The position numbers and the translations under genes were made by a program. A DNA stretch of 60,488 nt. It comes from Flavobacteriales bacterium UBA6693 (GTDB taxonomy: Bacteria > Bacteroidota > Bacteroidia > Flavobacteriales > Weeksellaceae). Under the pieces are notes generated by a model, which was given only the letters and a program-made list of their open reading frames with translations, made no database searches and was not told the DNA's origin. Positions 27,535 through 35,544 of the stretch are shown here, piece after piece; within the stretch, counting starts at the first letter, position 1, and every line of letters starts with the position of its first letter. The DNA lies in the NCBI GenBank assembly GCA_002454815.1, contig DKJL01000008.1, forward strand, positions 1-60,488. Direction: 5' to 3'.

Positions 27535-29598
27535 ATGAAGCAGACCATTACCATCGGTTTTTATTTTCAGCAGTTAGAACATCTCCCCGTTATTGATGTC
27601 CGTTCGCCGGGTGAATTTGCAAAAGGACATTTGCCGAATGCACACAATATTTCTTTATTCTCGGACGCAGAGCGCGCCGTCGTTGGCACTGCCTATAAAC
27701 AGGAGTCCAAAGAAAGAGCGATCGAACTGGGGTATGAATTTGTAACCCCAAAACTAAACGGTTTTATTACACAGTCACTTGAGGTTGCCCCGGAAAAAGA
27801 AGTGGTCGTTCATTGCTGGCGCGGCGGTATGCGAAGCAATGCCTTTGCTGATCACCTTATCGGGAACGGATTTACAACGGTGTACGTCATCGAGAAAGGA
27901 TACAAAGCATTCCGGAATTATGTACTTGCTTTTTTTGAGCAGCCTTTTAATCTCAAAGTTTTAGGAGGTTATACCGGCAGCGGCAAAACGGAGATACTGC
28001 ATTTTCTGGAGAAGAAAGGACAGCAGGTCATCGACCTGGAAGGACTGGCCAATCACCGGGGATCCGCCTTTGGAGGTATCGACCTGCCGCCGCAGCCCAC
28101 CACCGAGCAGTTTGAAACGCAGATCTTTTCAAAATTGCGGACTTTTGATATCAGCCAAATCATCTGGCTGGAGGATGAAAGTAAAATGGTCGGCAACGTA
28201 TCCATTCCGCAGGCATTGTATTCAAGAATGGTGAATTCCACGCTCTGTTTCCTGAATGTTCCTTTAGCGAGGAGAACAGAACATCTGGTGCAGACTTACG
28301 CACACCTCGATCCGGCAAAACTCGCCGACGCCATTCGCCGCATCGGTAAAAGGCTGGGAGCAGATAAAGTTAAAACCGCTTTGGAAGCGCTCCAAAACAG
28401 AGATTATTCTAAAGTAGTAGCGATCATCCTTTTTTATTACGATAAATACTACACTAAAGGGCTGCAAAAACGCCCGAAAACATTAATTCAGGAAATAGAG
28501 ACCAGCACCGCGGACCATGAGGAAACCGCGGATATTTTAATACGCTTAACCGGAAAAAAAATGGAGGAAACAATTAAAATGACGAGCTACAGCCATGGTG
28601 CCGGCTGCGGCTGCAAAATAGCACCTAAGGTACTGACAACCATACTAAAATCCAGTTCGGTAGTTGCCGAAGACCCGCGCCTGCTGGTCGGTAATGACAC
28701 CCGCGATGATGCTGCGGTATATGATATGGGAAACGGCACCGGCATCATCAGCACAACCGATTTCTTCCTGCCCATTGTTGATGATCCCTTTACGTTTGGA
28801 AGGATTGCCGCTACGAATGCATTGAGCGATGTATATGCCATGGGCGGGAAACCCCTGATGGCGATTGCCATACTGGGCTGGCCGATTGATCAACTAGCTC
28901 CCGAAGTGGCCGCAGAAGTGATGGAAGGCGGTAGAAAAGCCTGCGCTGAGGCGGGAATCATCATCGCCGGTGGTCACAGTATCGATAATCCTGAACCTGT
29001 TTTTGGTCTCGCGGTGACGGGATCGGTGGTCCTCACACAGTTAAAACGCAATGACAAAGCACAGACAGGCAACCTCCTTTTCCTCACCAAACCTCTGGGC
29101 GTCGGCATACTGACGACGGCACAGAAAAAAGGTCTTTTAGAGGAAGCGCACAAAGACATCGCGGCGAATTCAATGGTCATATTGAATGATGTAGGTCTGG
29201 AGCTTTCTGAGATGGAAGAAGTGACGGCCCTGACCGATGTTACCGGATTCGGGTTGATGGGGCATTTGCTCGAAGTCTGTGAAGGAAGCCATGTATCGGC
29301 AAATATTAATTTCAGCAAAGTGCCTGTTTTTAAAGAAACCGAGCGCTACCTTGACCAGAAATGTATTCCCGGCGGAACAATCAGAAACTGGGACAGCTAT
29401 GGCGAAAAACTTGAAATTGAAAACGAAAGGCAACGGCATATTTTATGTGATCCACAAACCAGCGGCGGCTTACTGATCGCGGTAAAAAAAGAAGCCGCTG
29501 AAAAGGTTGCTGATATTTTAAGAAACAGGGGTCTTTATGCCGAACCGATCGGAGAACTTGTGGAGCAGGGAGTATTGCCGATATATGTTGGTGAATAA
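27535..29598 (+). CDS. Fused tRNA 2-selenouridine synthase (MnmH) - selenide,water dikinase (SelD)
   Basis: This single frame encodes 687 residues and two complete enzymes. Residues 1-340 are MnmH/SelU: a rhodanese domain with catalytic Cys in VVVHCWRGGMRSN, then a P-loop domain (GGYTGSGKTEILHFL) with DLEGLANHRGSAFG. It converts the 2-thiouridine of tRNA wobble position 34 to geranylated and then 2-selenouridine. From about 345 onward is SelD, with the catalytic loop YSHGAGCGCKIAP (Cys-Gly-Cys plus Lys), NDTRDDAAVY, and GGHSIDNPEP. SelD makes selenophosphate from selenide and ATP, the donor used by MnmH. An internal ATG at the SelD border could allow separate translation, but there is no stop between. 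The start at 27535 aligns with usual MnmH N-termini. Confidence 0.94.
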   Translation: MKQTITIGFYFQQLEHLPVIDVRSPGEFAKGHLPNAHNISLFSDAERAVVGTAYKQESKERAIELGYEFVTPKLNGFITQSLEVAPEKEVVVHCWRGGMRSNAFADHLIGNGFTTVYVIEKGYKAFRNYVLAFFEQPFNLKVLGGYTGSGKTEILHFLEKKGQQVIDLEGLANHRGSAFGGIDLPPQPTTEQFETQIFSKLRTFDISQIIWLEDESKMVGNVSIPQALYSRMVNSTLCFLNVPLARRTEHLVQTYAHLDPAKLADAIRRIGKRLGADKVKTALEALQNRDYSKVVAIILFYYDKYYTKGLQKRPKTLIQEIETSTADHEETADILIRLTGKKMEETIKMTSYSHGAGCGCKIAPKVLTTILKSSSVVAEDPRLLVGNDTRDDAAVYDMGNGTGIISTTDFFLPIVDDPFTFGRIAATNALSDVYAMGGKPLMAIAILGWPIDQLAPEVAAEVMEGGRKACAEAGIIIAGGHSIDNPEPVFGLAVTGSVVLTQLKRNDKAQTGNLLFLTKPLGVGILTTAQKKGLLEEAHKDIAANSMVILNDVGLELSEMEEVTALTDVTGFGLMGHLLEVCEGSHVSANINFSKVPVFKETERYLDQKCIPGGTIRNWDSYGEKLEIENERQRHILCDPQTSGGLLIAVKKEAAEKVADILRNRGLYAEPIGELVEQGVLPIYVGE

Positions 29599-29825
29599 TG
29601 CTCGGTTACGGCTGGGAATTAACTACAATTTTTTAGTTATTGGCGGGTTAACGGTGATTTGGTCGACTGCTCAAAACTGGAGACTTAGCGGAGCATTTTA
29701 ACATTGGAATAATCAGGACTGAGCAAAAGCTCCTGCGCCCTTCATGGCAGCCCATTCTTTCTTTTAGTGTGCCTAAAATGACGGCGTTGCGGCGGAATCA
29801 TCTGTCTGCTGCGCCTGTCTCCTTA

Positions 29826-30251
29826 CTAAAGTACTTTGTTATCTTCCGTTCTGCGCAAATAATCGCGATAGATAAACTTCTTAAACTGCGCTACATCACG
29901 TTCTGAGCCATAGCCGCCGGTCTAGTGCGTACAGCGGTTGTAGAGCAGCGCTTTCAATGAGAGAGGTATGCCATGGTCCTCCTTCCATAAAGGGAGCACA
30001 TCCTGAATATATTCCTGCACCATTGGACTTTCTTCATCGCGCATTTCATCACGTTCCACCCAGATTCGTTCGTAGTCCCACAACAGCAGGGCATTGTTTT
30101 CGTTGGTTTCGGGCTCGGTACCGGAACCTTTCTGAAAAACTTTGTCAAAGTTCGGAACTTTGACAAAGTTAATTGCAGAAGTATGCAGAATTCCCTGCTT
30201 GTCGAGCAGGGAAATTACGCTTTGTTCTAATTGGGATTTTGTGAATTTCAT
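29826..30251 (-). pseudogene. Hypothetical gene interrupted by a nonsense codon; carries a REP-like palindrome
   Basis: The frame runs leftward from the ATG at 30251 for 109 codons to a TAG, then continues in the same frame for 31 codons with sensible sequence (TGGYGSERDVAQFKKFIYRDY) to a second TAG at 29826. The first stop is probably a mutated Trp codon. The N-terminus (MKFTKSQLEQSVISLL) resembles the start of type I restriction R subunits. The remainder (PLWKEDHGIPLSLKALLYNR) belongs to an unrelated small hypothetical family. The peptide NFVKVPNFDKV between them is encoded by a REP-like palindrome. I read it as a chimeric, inactivated gene. Confidence 0.6.
30129..30194. repeat. REP-like palindrome, direct-repeat copy 1
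   Basis: This 66-base segment is identical to 30983-31048. It contains a perfect 15-bp inverted repeat with a CGG loop (30138-30170; arm AACTTTGTCAAAGTT). It lies inside the coding frame of the broken gene. Confidence 0.88.
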
Positions 30252-30292
30252 TTAATAATTACTCCAGTTTTTTTTCAGACAAGTGTGGATTT

Positions 30293-30326
30293 ATCTTTGT
30301 CAAAGTTCCAAAACTTTGATAAAGTT
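30293..30326. repeat. Diverged REP-like hairpin
   Basis: A third, imperfect version of the palindrome (13 of 15 arm positions pair, loop CCAA) lies between the broken gene and the 3' end of the RAYT transposase gene. Confidence 0.7.
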
Positions 30327-30349
30327 TTTCGTTGTTCTCTTTCTAAATC

Positions 30350-30937
30350 TCAAAATTCTTCCAAATCAACAATTTTTTTATGGCAAATAATAAAGTTTTC
30401 AACGGTATCAAAATACTCAATTGCCTCATCTTTCTTAATATCAGTTTCTTTATTACCAACGATTGCCCGGTAAGAAGAAAATCTATAATCTTCTAATCTC
30501 ACTCCCAACTCCAAAGGATTTTGATGAATATAAATTAAACAATTTCTAAGATATTCTTCACTTTTTATTTTCTTTCTTTTAAACGGCGATTCTAACAACG
30601 GTCCGTGGCGATGTTCCACCTTATTAAAAGCCTGGGTATAAGAACTAATTAATTTTCCTATTTGTTTGCTATAAATTTGTTCATCAGAATGAAGTCCTGT
30701 TTTAGTACTCTTTTTCTTTTCAGTTTTTATTATTGGTTTGGCTCTCAACAAAAAATGAAAATGATTACCCATCAAACAAAAAGCGTAAACATCAAAATAA
30801 TCCAAAAGATAAAGTTTTGTTTTAGCCAGAAAAAACTCAAAGTTTTGATTATTTGCAAATATTTTTTGACCATTTACACCTCGGTTGAAAATGTGATAAA
30901 AACAATCGCATTCAATAGATTCTTCTCTAATTTGCAT
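30350..30937 (-). CDS. REP-associated tyrosine transposase (RAYT, Y1/HUH family)
   Basis: The 195-residue protein has the HUH nuclease core. The start CFYHIFNRGVNGQKIF is typical of RAYTs. The metal-binding HxH is in GNHFHFLLRAK, the nucleophilic tyrosine is probably in SSYTQAFNK, and the C-terminus has IYIHQNPLELGV and DYRFSSY. RAYTs are single-copy domesticated relatives of IS200/IS605 transposases that mobilise REP palindromes. Here three REP-like hairpins surround it, two in identical 66-bp repeats, which supports a functional relationship. It is AT-rich compared with the surrounding genes. Confidence 0.92.
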   Translation of the reverse strand: MQIREESIECDCFYHIFNRGVNGQKIFANNQNFEFFLAKTKLYLLDYFDVYAFCLMGNHFHFLLRAKPIIKTEKKKSTKTGLHSDEQIYSKQIGKLISSYTQAFNKVEHRHGPLLESPFKRKKIKSEEYLRNCLIYIHQNPLELGVRLEDYRFSSYRAIVGNKETDIKKDEAIEYFDTVENFIICHKKIVDLEEF

Positions 30938-30982
30938 TACGTGACATTTTAGAAATTATCAATTTAAAAAAGTAGACTTTCT

Positions 30983-31048
30983 TTTCTGAAAAACTTTGTC
31001 AAAGTTCGGAACTTTGACAAAGTTAATTGCAGAAGTATGCAGAATTCC
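30983..31048. repeat. REP-like palindrome, direct-repeat copy 2
   Basis: Exact second copy of the 66-base repeat, with the palindrome at 30992-31024, upstream of the RAYT gene. Confidence 0.88.
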
Positions 31049-31108
31049 TTGAGTTTGCTCTGCCAGATCTTCGCAGCATCGGCAAGGTGGTAGCTCAAAT
31101 TTTTACTT

Positions 31109-31147
31109 AAAAAATGCCCCTAAAAAGCGTGTGACTTTTTGGGGGCA
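31109..31147 (-). terminator. Terminator of the repeat lipoprotein gene
   Basis: On the minus strand a stem of TGCCCC and AAAAAG segments pairs across a CACACG-type loop and is followed by six T. It lies about 45 bp past the stop of the gene at 31190. Confidence 0.85.
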
Positions 31148-31189
31148 GGTCATTAAGACGGCTCTTTCGAACCGATTGGTACAGTGAAA

Positions 31190-32716
31190 CTACAAGTTTA
31201 CTTTTCTGGAATTTTTTTTCCAGTGATAAAGGTTGTTATGAGACCCGACCTTCTTTTCAGCCGCTTTTTTTGTAGCAAACCTGGATCCGTCACCGTGGTC
31301 GACAAAGCTGAGTTCACCGGAATAGGCCGCAGTAATTTTGTTGGCACGATCATCAACGCCATTTACTTTCACGGTGTAGGCAGCGCCATTTTTAGACACT
31401 TCCACGGTTCCGGTTTTTATAGGTGCGTAGTTTGCAACATTGCCGGATCTAAGTTCATAAAACCACGTTCCGAAGTCCAGACCAACTTCATATCCCTGCC
31501 CTATGCCTGCATTTCCTGCGACTTCATCACCAATGGGATAGGTACCGACCGGGATATCCGTAGATTCTGTGGAAGAGGTATAGAGCGTTACCCGCAAGAG
31601 ATTTCCAGTTCCGCCAGGCGACCAATAGGAATCGGGCATGGTCGTAACGTCCTTGCTTAAGAGGAACATGTTCCATCTTTTGTTCGTTTTGCCCGCAATC
31701 GGCGACTGCCCTCTGTATTCCAAATAACCATGGGTCAGGTCAGTAATATTGCGATCGCTCACAAGGGAAGATACGGTATATTCATCGGCCTGGCGAACGA
31801 AACCCGTGTACTTACCTACATGGCGCGTTCCGTCCTGCAATTCTAGGTTGAACCGGACTTCCTGATTTTCTCCATTTGCCTTTACCTGAACCGTTCCGCC
31901 GGTGATAAATACTTCTTTATTAATTCCCTTTGCCTGGTCGATATGCTGGAAAGAGGCAAATTGATAATACGGTGCTTCAGCATCGATATCGGCTTTTGAT
32001 GCGATTTTAAAAGTGCCGACCTCATACTCTGTGGAGGCGGTGTACGTTTGGTTAGGAATTTTAGCGTCCCATGCTTTTGGAGCCATTTTATTGAAGAACG
32101 AGATATTGATATAATATCCGTCTCCCGTCAGTTCACCATAACTATCTGCCTGCCCCTGAACGAAGAAGCTCATATACTCACCGATGTTGGGGAACTGATA
32201 GGGATCGTCGCCCCAATACCAGCCGTTTTGTTTTGCATACTCTATCTCATATACAGGCTCGATGTCTATGATCCCTTTAAAGTCGATCTCATAGGCAGCA
32301 TTTTCAGCATTCTTAAGCGTACCCTTAATGGTATACTCCTCATTGTTGTGCTGCACAGATAGTGTTCCACCGGCGATTCGCGACTTCTCCCCTCCTTTTG
32401 TCCAATAGCTTTCCGGACTTATCGTGTATTTGCCTGCTCCATTTGCTACGGTGTAGGTTTCTGATGTCATTTCTGCGTTGAGCAAATCAGCATCTGCTAC
32501 CGGATCCGAAATAAATTGCAGGTGAAAATCGACCTCGTCGCCGGACAATGTTATTTTAAATAAACCTTTTGCATCGTCAGTAGCACTGTAGATGCCGGTG
32601 GCACTCTCTATCTGTGCGGTGGGTACCTCGGGGATTTGCGGATTATCGTCGTCCCTGCACGACACTGTGGCACCCAGAAGAGTAAAAATTGTAAAAACTG
32701 CTAAAAATTTTCTCAT
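31190..32716 (-). CDS. Large hypothetical surface lipoprotein with repeated beta modules
   Basis: The 508-residue product has a lipoprotein signal with lipobox ATVSC (Cys20) followed by the acidic RDDDN. About four similar modules of 100-120 residues follow. Each runs from a GxY/TYxV start through a phrase like SYWTKGG or SYWSPGG to V..NG..YTVKG and a closing YxGxL strand, which suggests lipocalin- or calycin-like beta barrels in tandem. The end is basic (NSRKVNL). I do not recognise a characterised family. It is probably exposed on the outer membrane. It has its own terminator and a near-consensus -7 box (TACCTTTA, minus strand, 32746-32753), so it is a single-gene unit. Confidence 0.8.
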   Translation of the reverse strand: MRKFLAVFTIFTLLGATVSCRDDDNPQIPEVPTAQIESATGIYSATDDAKGLFKITLSGDEVDFHLQFISDPVADADLLNAEMTSETYTVANGAGKYTISPESYWTKGGEKSRIAGGTLSVQHNNEEYTIKGTLKNAENAAYEIDFKGIIDIEPVYEIEYAKQNGWYWGDDPYQFPNIGEYMSFFVQGQADSYGELTGDGYYINISFFNKMAPKAWDAKIPNQTYTASTEYEVGTFKIASKADIDAEAPYYQFASFQHIDQAKGINKEVFITGGTVQVKANGENQEVRFNLELQDGTRHVGKYTGFVRQADEYTVSSLVSDRNITDLTHGYLEYRGQSPIAGKTNKRWNMFLLSKDVTTMPDSYWSPGGTGNLLRVTLYTSSTESTDIPVGTYPIGDEVAGNAGIGQGYEVGLDFGTWFYELRSGNVANYAPIKTGTVEVSKNGAAYTVKVNGVDDRANKITAAYSGELSFVDHGDGSRFATKKAAEKKVGSHNNLYHWKKNSRKVNL

Positions 32717-32902
32717 AATTAAATAATTAGTTAATAATTTATCTTATAAAGGTACAATAATACTAACTCCGGTCGGCCGTGGATATTGTATATGTCGGGA
32801 AAACCGCCCAAGTATCGCGGTCTTCAAAGCAAATATTGTAAGAGGGACAACCAAGTATCGTCGTTTTGCCAGGCCACTTTTCAGGGTACCTGAATCGAAC
32901 TT

Positions 32903-33028
32903 ATGCTGCTGGTTTTTATTTTTGCAGTGGCTTTGGGGCTTAATTTCCTGATGTCTGCGGTAGTGGCATTTTACCGGCCACTGTTGGGTACTGCCGCAGC
33001 CGTGCGAGTAGTGCTCTACTTATACTAA
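32903..33028 (+). CDS. Possible 41-residue hydrophobic membrane peptide
   Basis: A short frame starting MLLVFIFAVALGL encodes one membrane helix and then FYRPLL and a C-terminal basic/aromatic tail. It is too short for ordinary ORF calling. Support comes from a diverged second copy at 60398-60488, with the ATG and the SAV..F..PLL stretch conserved, though the second copy has a one-base shift. Type I toxins are similar in size and hydrophobicity, but no antisense RNA was identified. The DNA also contains a possible hairpin (CTGCGG ... CCGCAG), so the conserved object could be structural. Confidence 0.35.
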   Translation: MLLVFIFAVALGLNFLMSAVVAFYRPLLGTAAAVRVVLYLY

Positions 33029-33065
33029 GATCGTCGAAATATATATTTAGCATAAAATAAAGATA

Positions 33066-33090
33066 AAAAGGCCTCCCGGTTAGGGAGGCC
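33066..33090 (-). terminator. Terminator of the DUF5675 cassette
   Basis: Minus-strand stem GGCCTCCC / GGGAGGCC with a 5-base loop, followed by T residues, 15 bp after the last gene of the cassette. Confidence 0.9.
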
Positions 33091-33105
33091 GATCCGCCAC
33101 GGTTT

Positions 33106-33291
33106 CTATCGTTTCTGCCTGCAGCGGCGCAGGAGTAACTTTACTGTAAGGGTGACGAGGTAGCTGGAGGTGCCGCCCACCGCTGCCAGGATCACGGTTT
33201 TCAGTATTTCAGCACTTTCAAGCTGAACCAGCAGGACGAGCGCCAGGCCGCCCACGGTCCCGGCACGCTGGGAGGTATCGAGCAGCATCAT
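33106..33291 (-). CDS. Small holin-like membrane protein (cassette gene 4)
   Basis: The 61-residue protein has a membrane segment near residues 12-24 and another near 29-52, and a strongly basic end (LLLRRCRQKR). This charge and topology fit small phage holins, but no family is recognised. Its ATG overlaps the TGA of the preceding gene by four bases, so it is translationally coupled. As the last gene before a terminator, it is part of a four-gene operon with a DUF5675 protein. Confidence 0.7.
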   Translation of the reverse strand: MMLLDTSQRAGTVGGLALVLLVQLESAEILKTVILAAVGGTSSYLVTLTVKLLLRRCRQKR

Positions 33292-33506
33292 GGCTGGTTG
33301 CCGGTTTTCACCGCCGTCTGGCTGACGGCGCCGGCGATGGCCCCCGCCAGCGCGAGGTAGCCCGCCGCAGCCACTATGGCCGTGGGTAGTGCGACAGGTG
33401 CCGTGGCTATAGCGCCGGCGACACCGCTAAGGAGCAACCCGGCATTGCGGAGCCGGCGGAAGAACCTTGGTGTTGGTGCCTGTACTCTCTGAATGATTTC
33501 TTTCAT
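33288..33506 (-). CDS. Small alanine-rich membrane protein (cassette gene 3)
   Basis: The 72-residue protein has a basic N-terminus (RVQAPTPRFFRRLRN) and two Ala/Gly/Val-rich membrane helices around residues 22-36 and 40-63. It resembles holins or channel-forming peptides in size and composition only. It overlaps the genes on both sides by four bases (ATGA), which implies fixed ratios of the cassette products. Confidence 0.7.
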   Translation of the reverse strand: MKEIIQRVQAPTPRFFRRLRNAGLLLSGVAGAIATAPVALPTAIVAAAGYLALAGAIAGAVSQTAVKTGNQP

Positions 33507-33907
33507 GATTTCGCTTCTTTAATTGTTAAGGTAAGTTGAATGCCTTTATCCAATACCGGATACAGGCGGTCTTTCATTTTTTGCAGGGCCATGCGGGAAT
33601 GGAGTCCCTTTCCCTCTCCGGTGTGCTGCAACACCGGAGCAATACATCCGCGCAGCTCTTTCAGTGCGTCGTTTCCGGCATGGAAGAGAATGTACTTCCG
33701 GTCAGGCACTCCCAGGATCTCAAAGTGGTTTTTAAATCTGGGGCTGAAGCGCCGCCGCAGTGCGTAGCGTCCTTCGGGTATACAGGAAACACCCGGTTGA
33801 TTGTTCTTCCAGGGAAGTTCCAGCGTACGACAGATTTCTTCTCCGTAGAAGAGCAGCTTACCGTTGACGCCCCCGGAGCCGTAGGTTCTCAATAAAATCG
33901 CTTCCAT
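33503..33907 (-). CDS. DUF5675-family protein (cassette gene 2)
   Basis: The 134-residue soluble protein shows the DUF5675 pattern: LLRTYGSGGVNGKLLFYGE, TLELPWKNNQPGVSCIPEG, then YILFHAGND with a conserved His and the GCIAP cysteine. The motif set (PxG, H-x-G, G-C-I) resembles L,D-transpeptidase-like catalytic sites, and the family is frequent in phage or tailocin-like settings. Its enzymatic role is not established. It starts one base after the stop of the larger cassette protein and overlaps the membrane protein gene by four bases. Confidence 0.85.
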   Translation of the reverse strand: MEAILLRTYGSGGVNGKLLFYGEEICRTLELPWKNNQPGVSCIPEGRYALRRRFSPRFKNHFEILGVPDRKYILFHAGNDALKELRGCIAPVLQHTGEGKGLHSRMALQKMKDRLYPVLDKGIQLTLTIKEAKS

Positions 33908-33908
33908 G

Positions 33909-34667
33909 TTACGGCGTTCCAGAGACTTTTATAATACGCAGGGCGTTGAATGCCCCATTTTTAAGCGGATAGAAGAAGCCGTTGACCTCCTGATAAAAAC
34001 TGATTCCACAAAACAGGAAGAGCGGATTCGCCGACGCAGCCGGCAGCGCATTGTCCAGTTCAATCAGCGTGGTGGGCACCGCAGTGAAAGGCAACATCGT
34101 GCTTTCGCTCACCGCGGAGACGGTATCTCCGGTTTCAAAGTTGATGTCGGCAGCACCGGAAACCAACTTAAAATGCGTAGTACCCGGCTGGGCAGTGACC
34201 TCCACCTGCGGCACGAAGGGCGCAATGGAGATGTTGGCCTCGCCCGTCGCACGATCTAAGGTAACGGCAAGCGGCGCTGTAAAACTGGTTTCCAGAGGTG
34301 AAGCCACATTGAACTCAAAGCCCTGGAGCAGCTCTGCTTCACCGTCGATTACATTGCGTTTTCCACGCGGATTGACAGCATCCAGGTGAATCACCTTCAT
34401 CATATCGCGTGTGAGCCGGTTCTGCATGCGGCTGTCGGAGCCCCCTTTAATGAGTTGCTTTACCGAATTGCGCAGAAACTTGCCCGCCTGGCCCGCGCGG
34501 CCAAACTCGGCCATGTTCTCACGGGTTCTCTCGAAGGCAGGATCGGTCTGCATACGCTGGGCGGAAATGCCGCCTTTTTCGCGGGCCATATAGCCATCTT
34601 TGGTACGGTAGAAGGTAATGTCGCCAATGGTACCATCCAGTTTAATAATTCCTCTTTGTCTAGGCAT
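33909..34667 (-). CDS. Conserved hypothetical protein, cassette gene 1
   Basis: The 252-residue protein opens with MPRQRGIIKLDGTIGDITFY followed by RTKDGYMAREKGG, a pattern I have only seen as a conserved hypothetical of Flavobacteriia. The N-terminal 100 residues are basic and partly helical. The C-terminal 150 are beta-rich, without cysteine clusters or catalytic motifs, and look like a structural or carbohydrate/virion-like domain. No signal peptide. It leads a four-gene operon with DUF5675 and two holin-sized membrane proteins, which suggests a contractile or lytic module, but this is inference. Confidence 0.75.
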   Translation of the reverse strand: MPRQRGIIKLDGTIGDITFYRTKDGYMAREKGGISAQRMQTDPAFERTRENMAEFGRAGQAGKFLRNSVKQLIKGGSDSRMQNRLTRDMMKVIHLDAVNPRGKRNVIDGEAELLQGFEFNVASPLETSFTAPLAVTLDRATGEANISIAPFVPQVEVTAQPGTTHFKLVSGAADINFETGDTVSAVSESTMLPFTAVPTTLIELDNALPAASANPLFLFCGISFYQEVNGFFYPLKNGAFNALRIIKVSGTP

Positions 34668-35132
34668 GTCTTTAAGTTTTAAAATTTAACCATCAGATGT
34701 TGGGTACATCCGTAAAAACCTTTTGTGATCACGGTGTAAAAATTGGGGTAAAAGTCCAACAAAGCAAGTGGTGGTGCCGGTTACGGCCTTTTATGCCGAT
34801 AGTGCTATTTTATGCCGGAAGCGTCATGTCTGGACCGAAAGAGACGCTTTCTGCCGAAAAGGACGCTCAGTGCCGGGGTTTATAACAGGCTACTCTGCCC
34901 AACTATCCCCGAAGTATCCCCGAAGTATCGCCAAGGTATCGCGCGGGTCGGAAGGATGAAGTTGGGTGTTGGGAGTGGTTGAGGGATTGAGTGGTGCGAC
35001 CTGCAAGGTGTTATCTGTAAAATCTGTGAGACTTCAATATGTCCTTTTGCCTTGATGCAAACGGACCAAAAAATCAAGACTTGGATCTTTTTACTAAAAA
35101 ATTAAAATTTCTCCAACAAAACCCCCGTAACT

Positions 35133-35187
35133 CGGGCGGAAATAAAAATCTGTCTTCGATGTAAGATTTTGGCCACCACTCGAACAG
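35133..35187. repeat. Dispersed repeat, copy 1
   Basis: Aligns without gaps to 35392-35446 at about 45 of 55 positions. Both begin CGGGCGGAAAT and end CCACTCGAACAG. Confidence 0.7.
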
Positions 35188-35391
35188 CGGGGATTTTTAA
35201 TCTATGTTTGTGGACAGTCAGATCAAAAGAAATTTTAATTTTTATTAACGTAAAAATCTCCTAAGTCCCTATAGTGCAGTCGGCTAAAATTGATAAATAT
35301 TTTCTAAAATTATCTAATTGACTCTCTTCGTTCGTCGAACCACTTCGTCGGGTTTGACTCCCGTTGGTCGTCGAAACACTTCGTTAGGTTT

Positions 35392-35446
35392 CGGGCGGAA
35401 ATTAAGATGACTCTTCGAGGTTAGCCTTTGGCCGCCACTCGAACAG
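35392..35446. repeat. Dispersed repeat, copy 2
   Basis: Second member of the pair. In reverse complement the frames across this copy read as short Arg/Pro-rich peptides, probably not real proteins. Confidence 0.7.
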
Positions 35447-35544
35447 ATGAATTTTTTAACGGATACTTATTTAAAATCCTTAACCGCCTCCGTTTCCTGT
35501 GTCCGGGGCTTATTGCTAGCTTGAGGATTGATGATTTAGTGGGG

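Larger units (their letters stand above)
30350..31048. mobile_element. RAYT-REP unit
   Basis: The transposase gene together with the downstream palindrome and the matching copy at 30129-30194 forms a REPtron-like arrangement. The repeats are separated by 854 bp. The outer limit is uncertain. Confidence 0.6.

Noticed and set aside
33106..34667. Complete prophage
   Set aside because: No capsid, terminase, tail or integrase gene is seen around the DUF5675 cassette.
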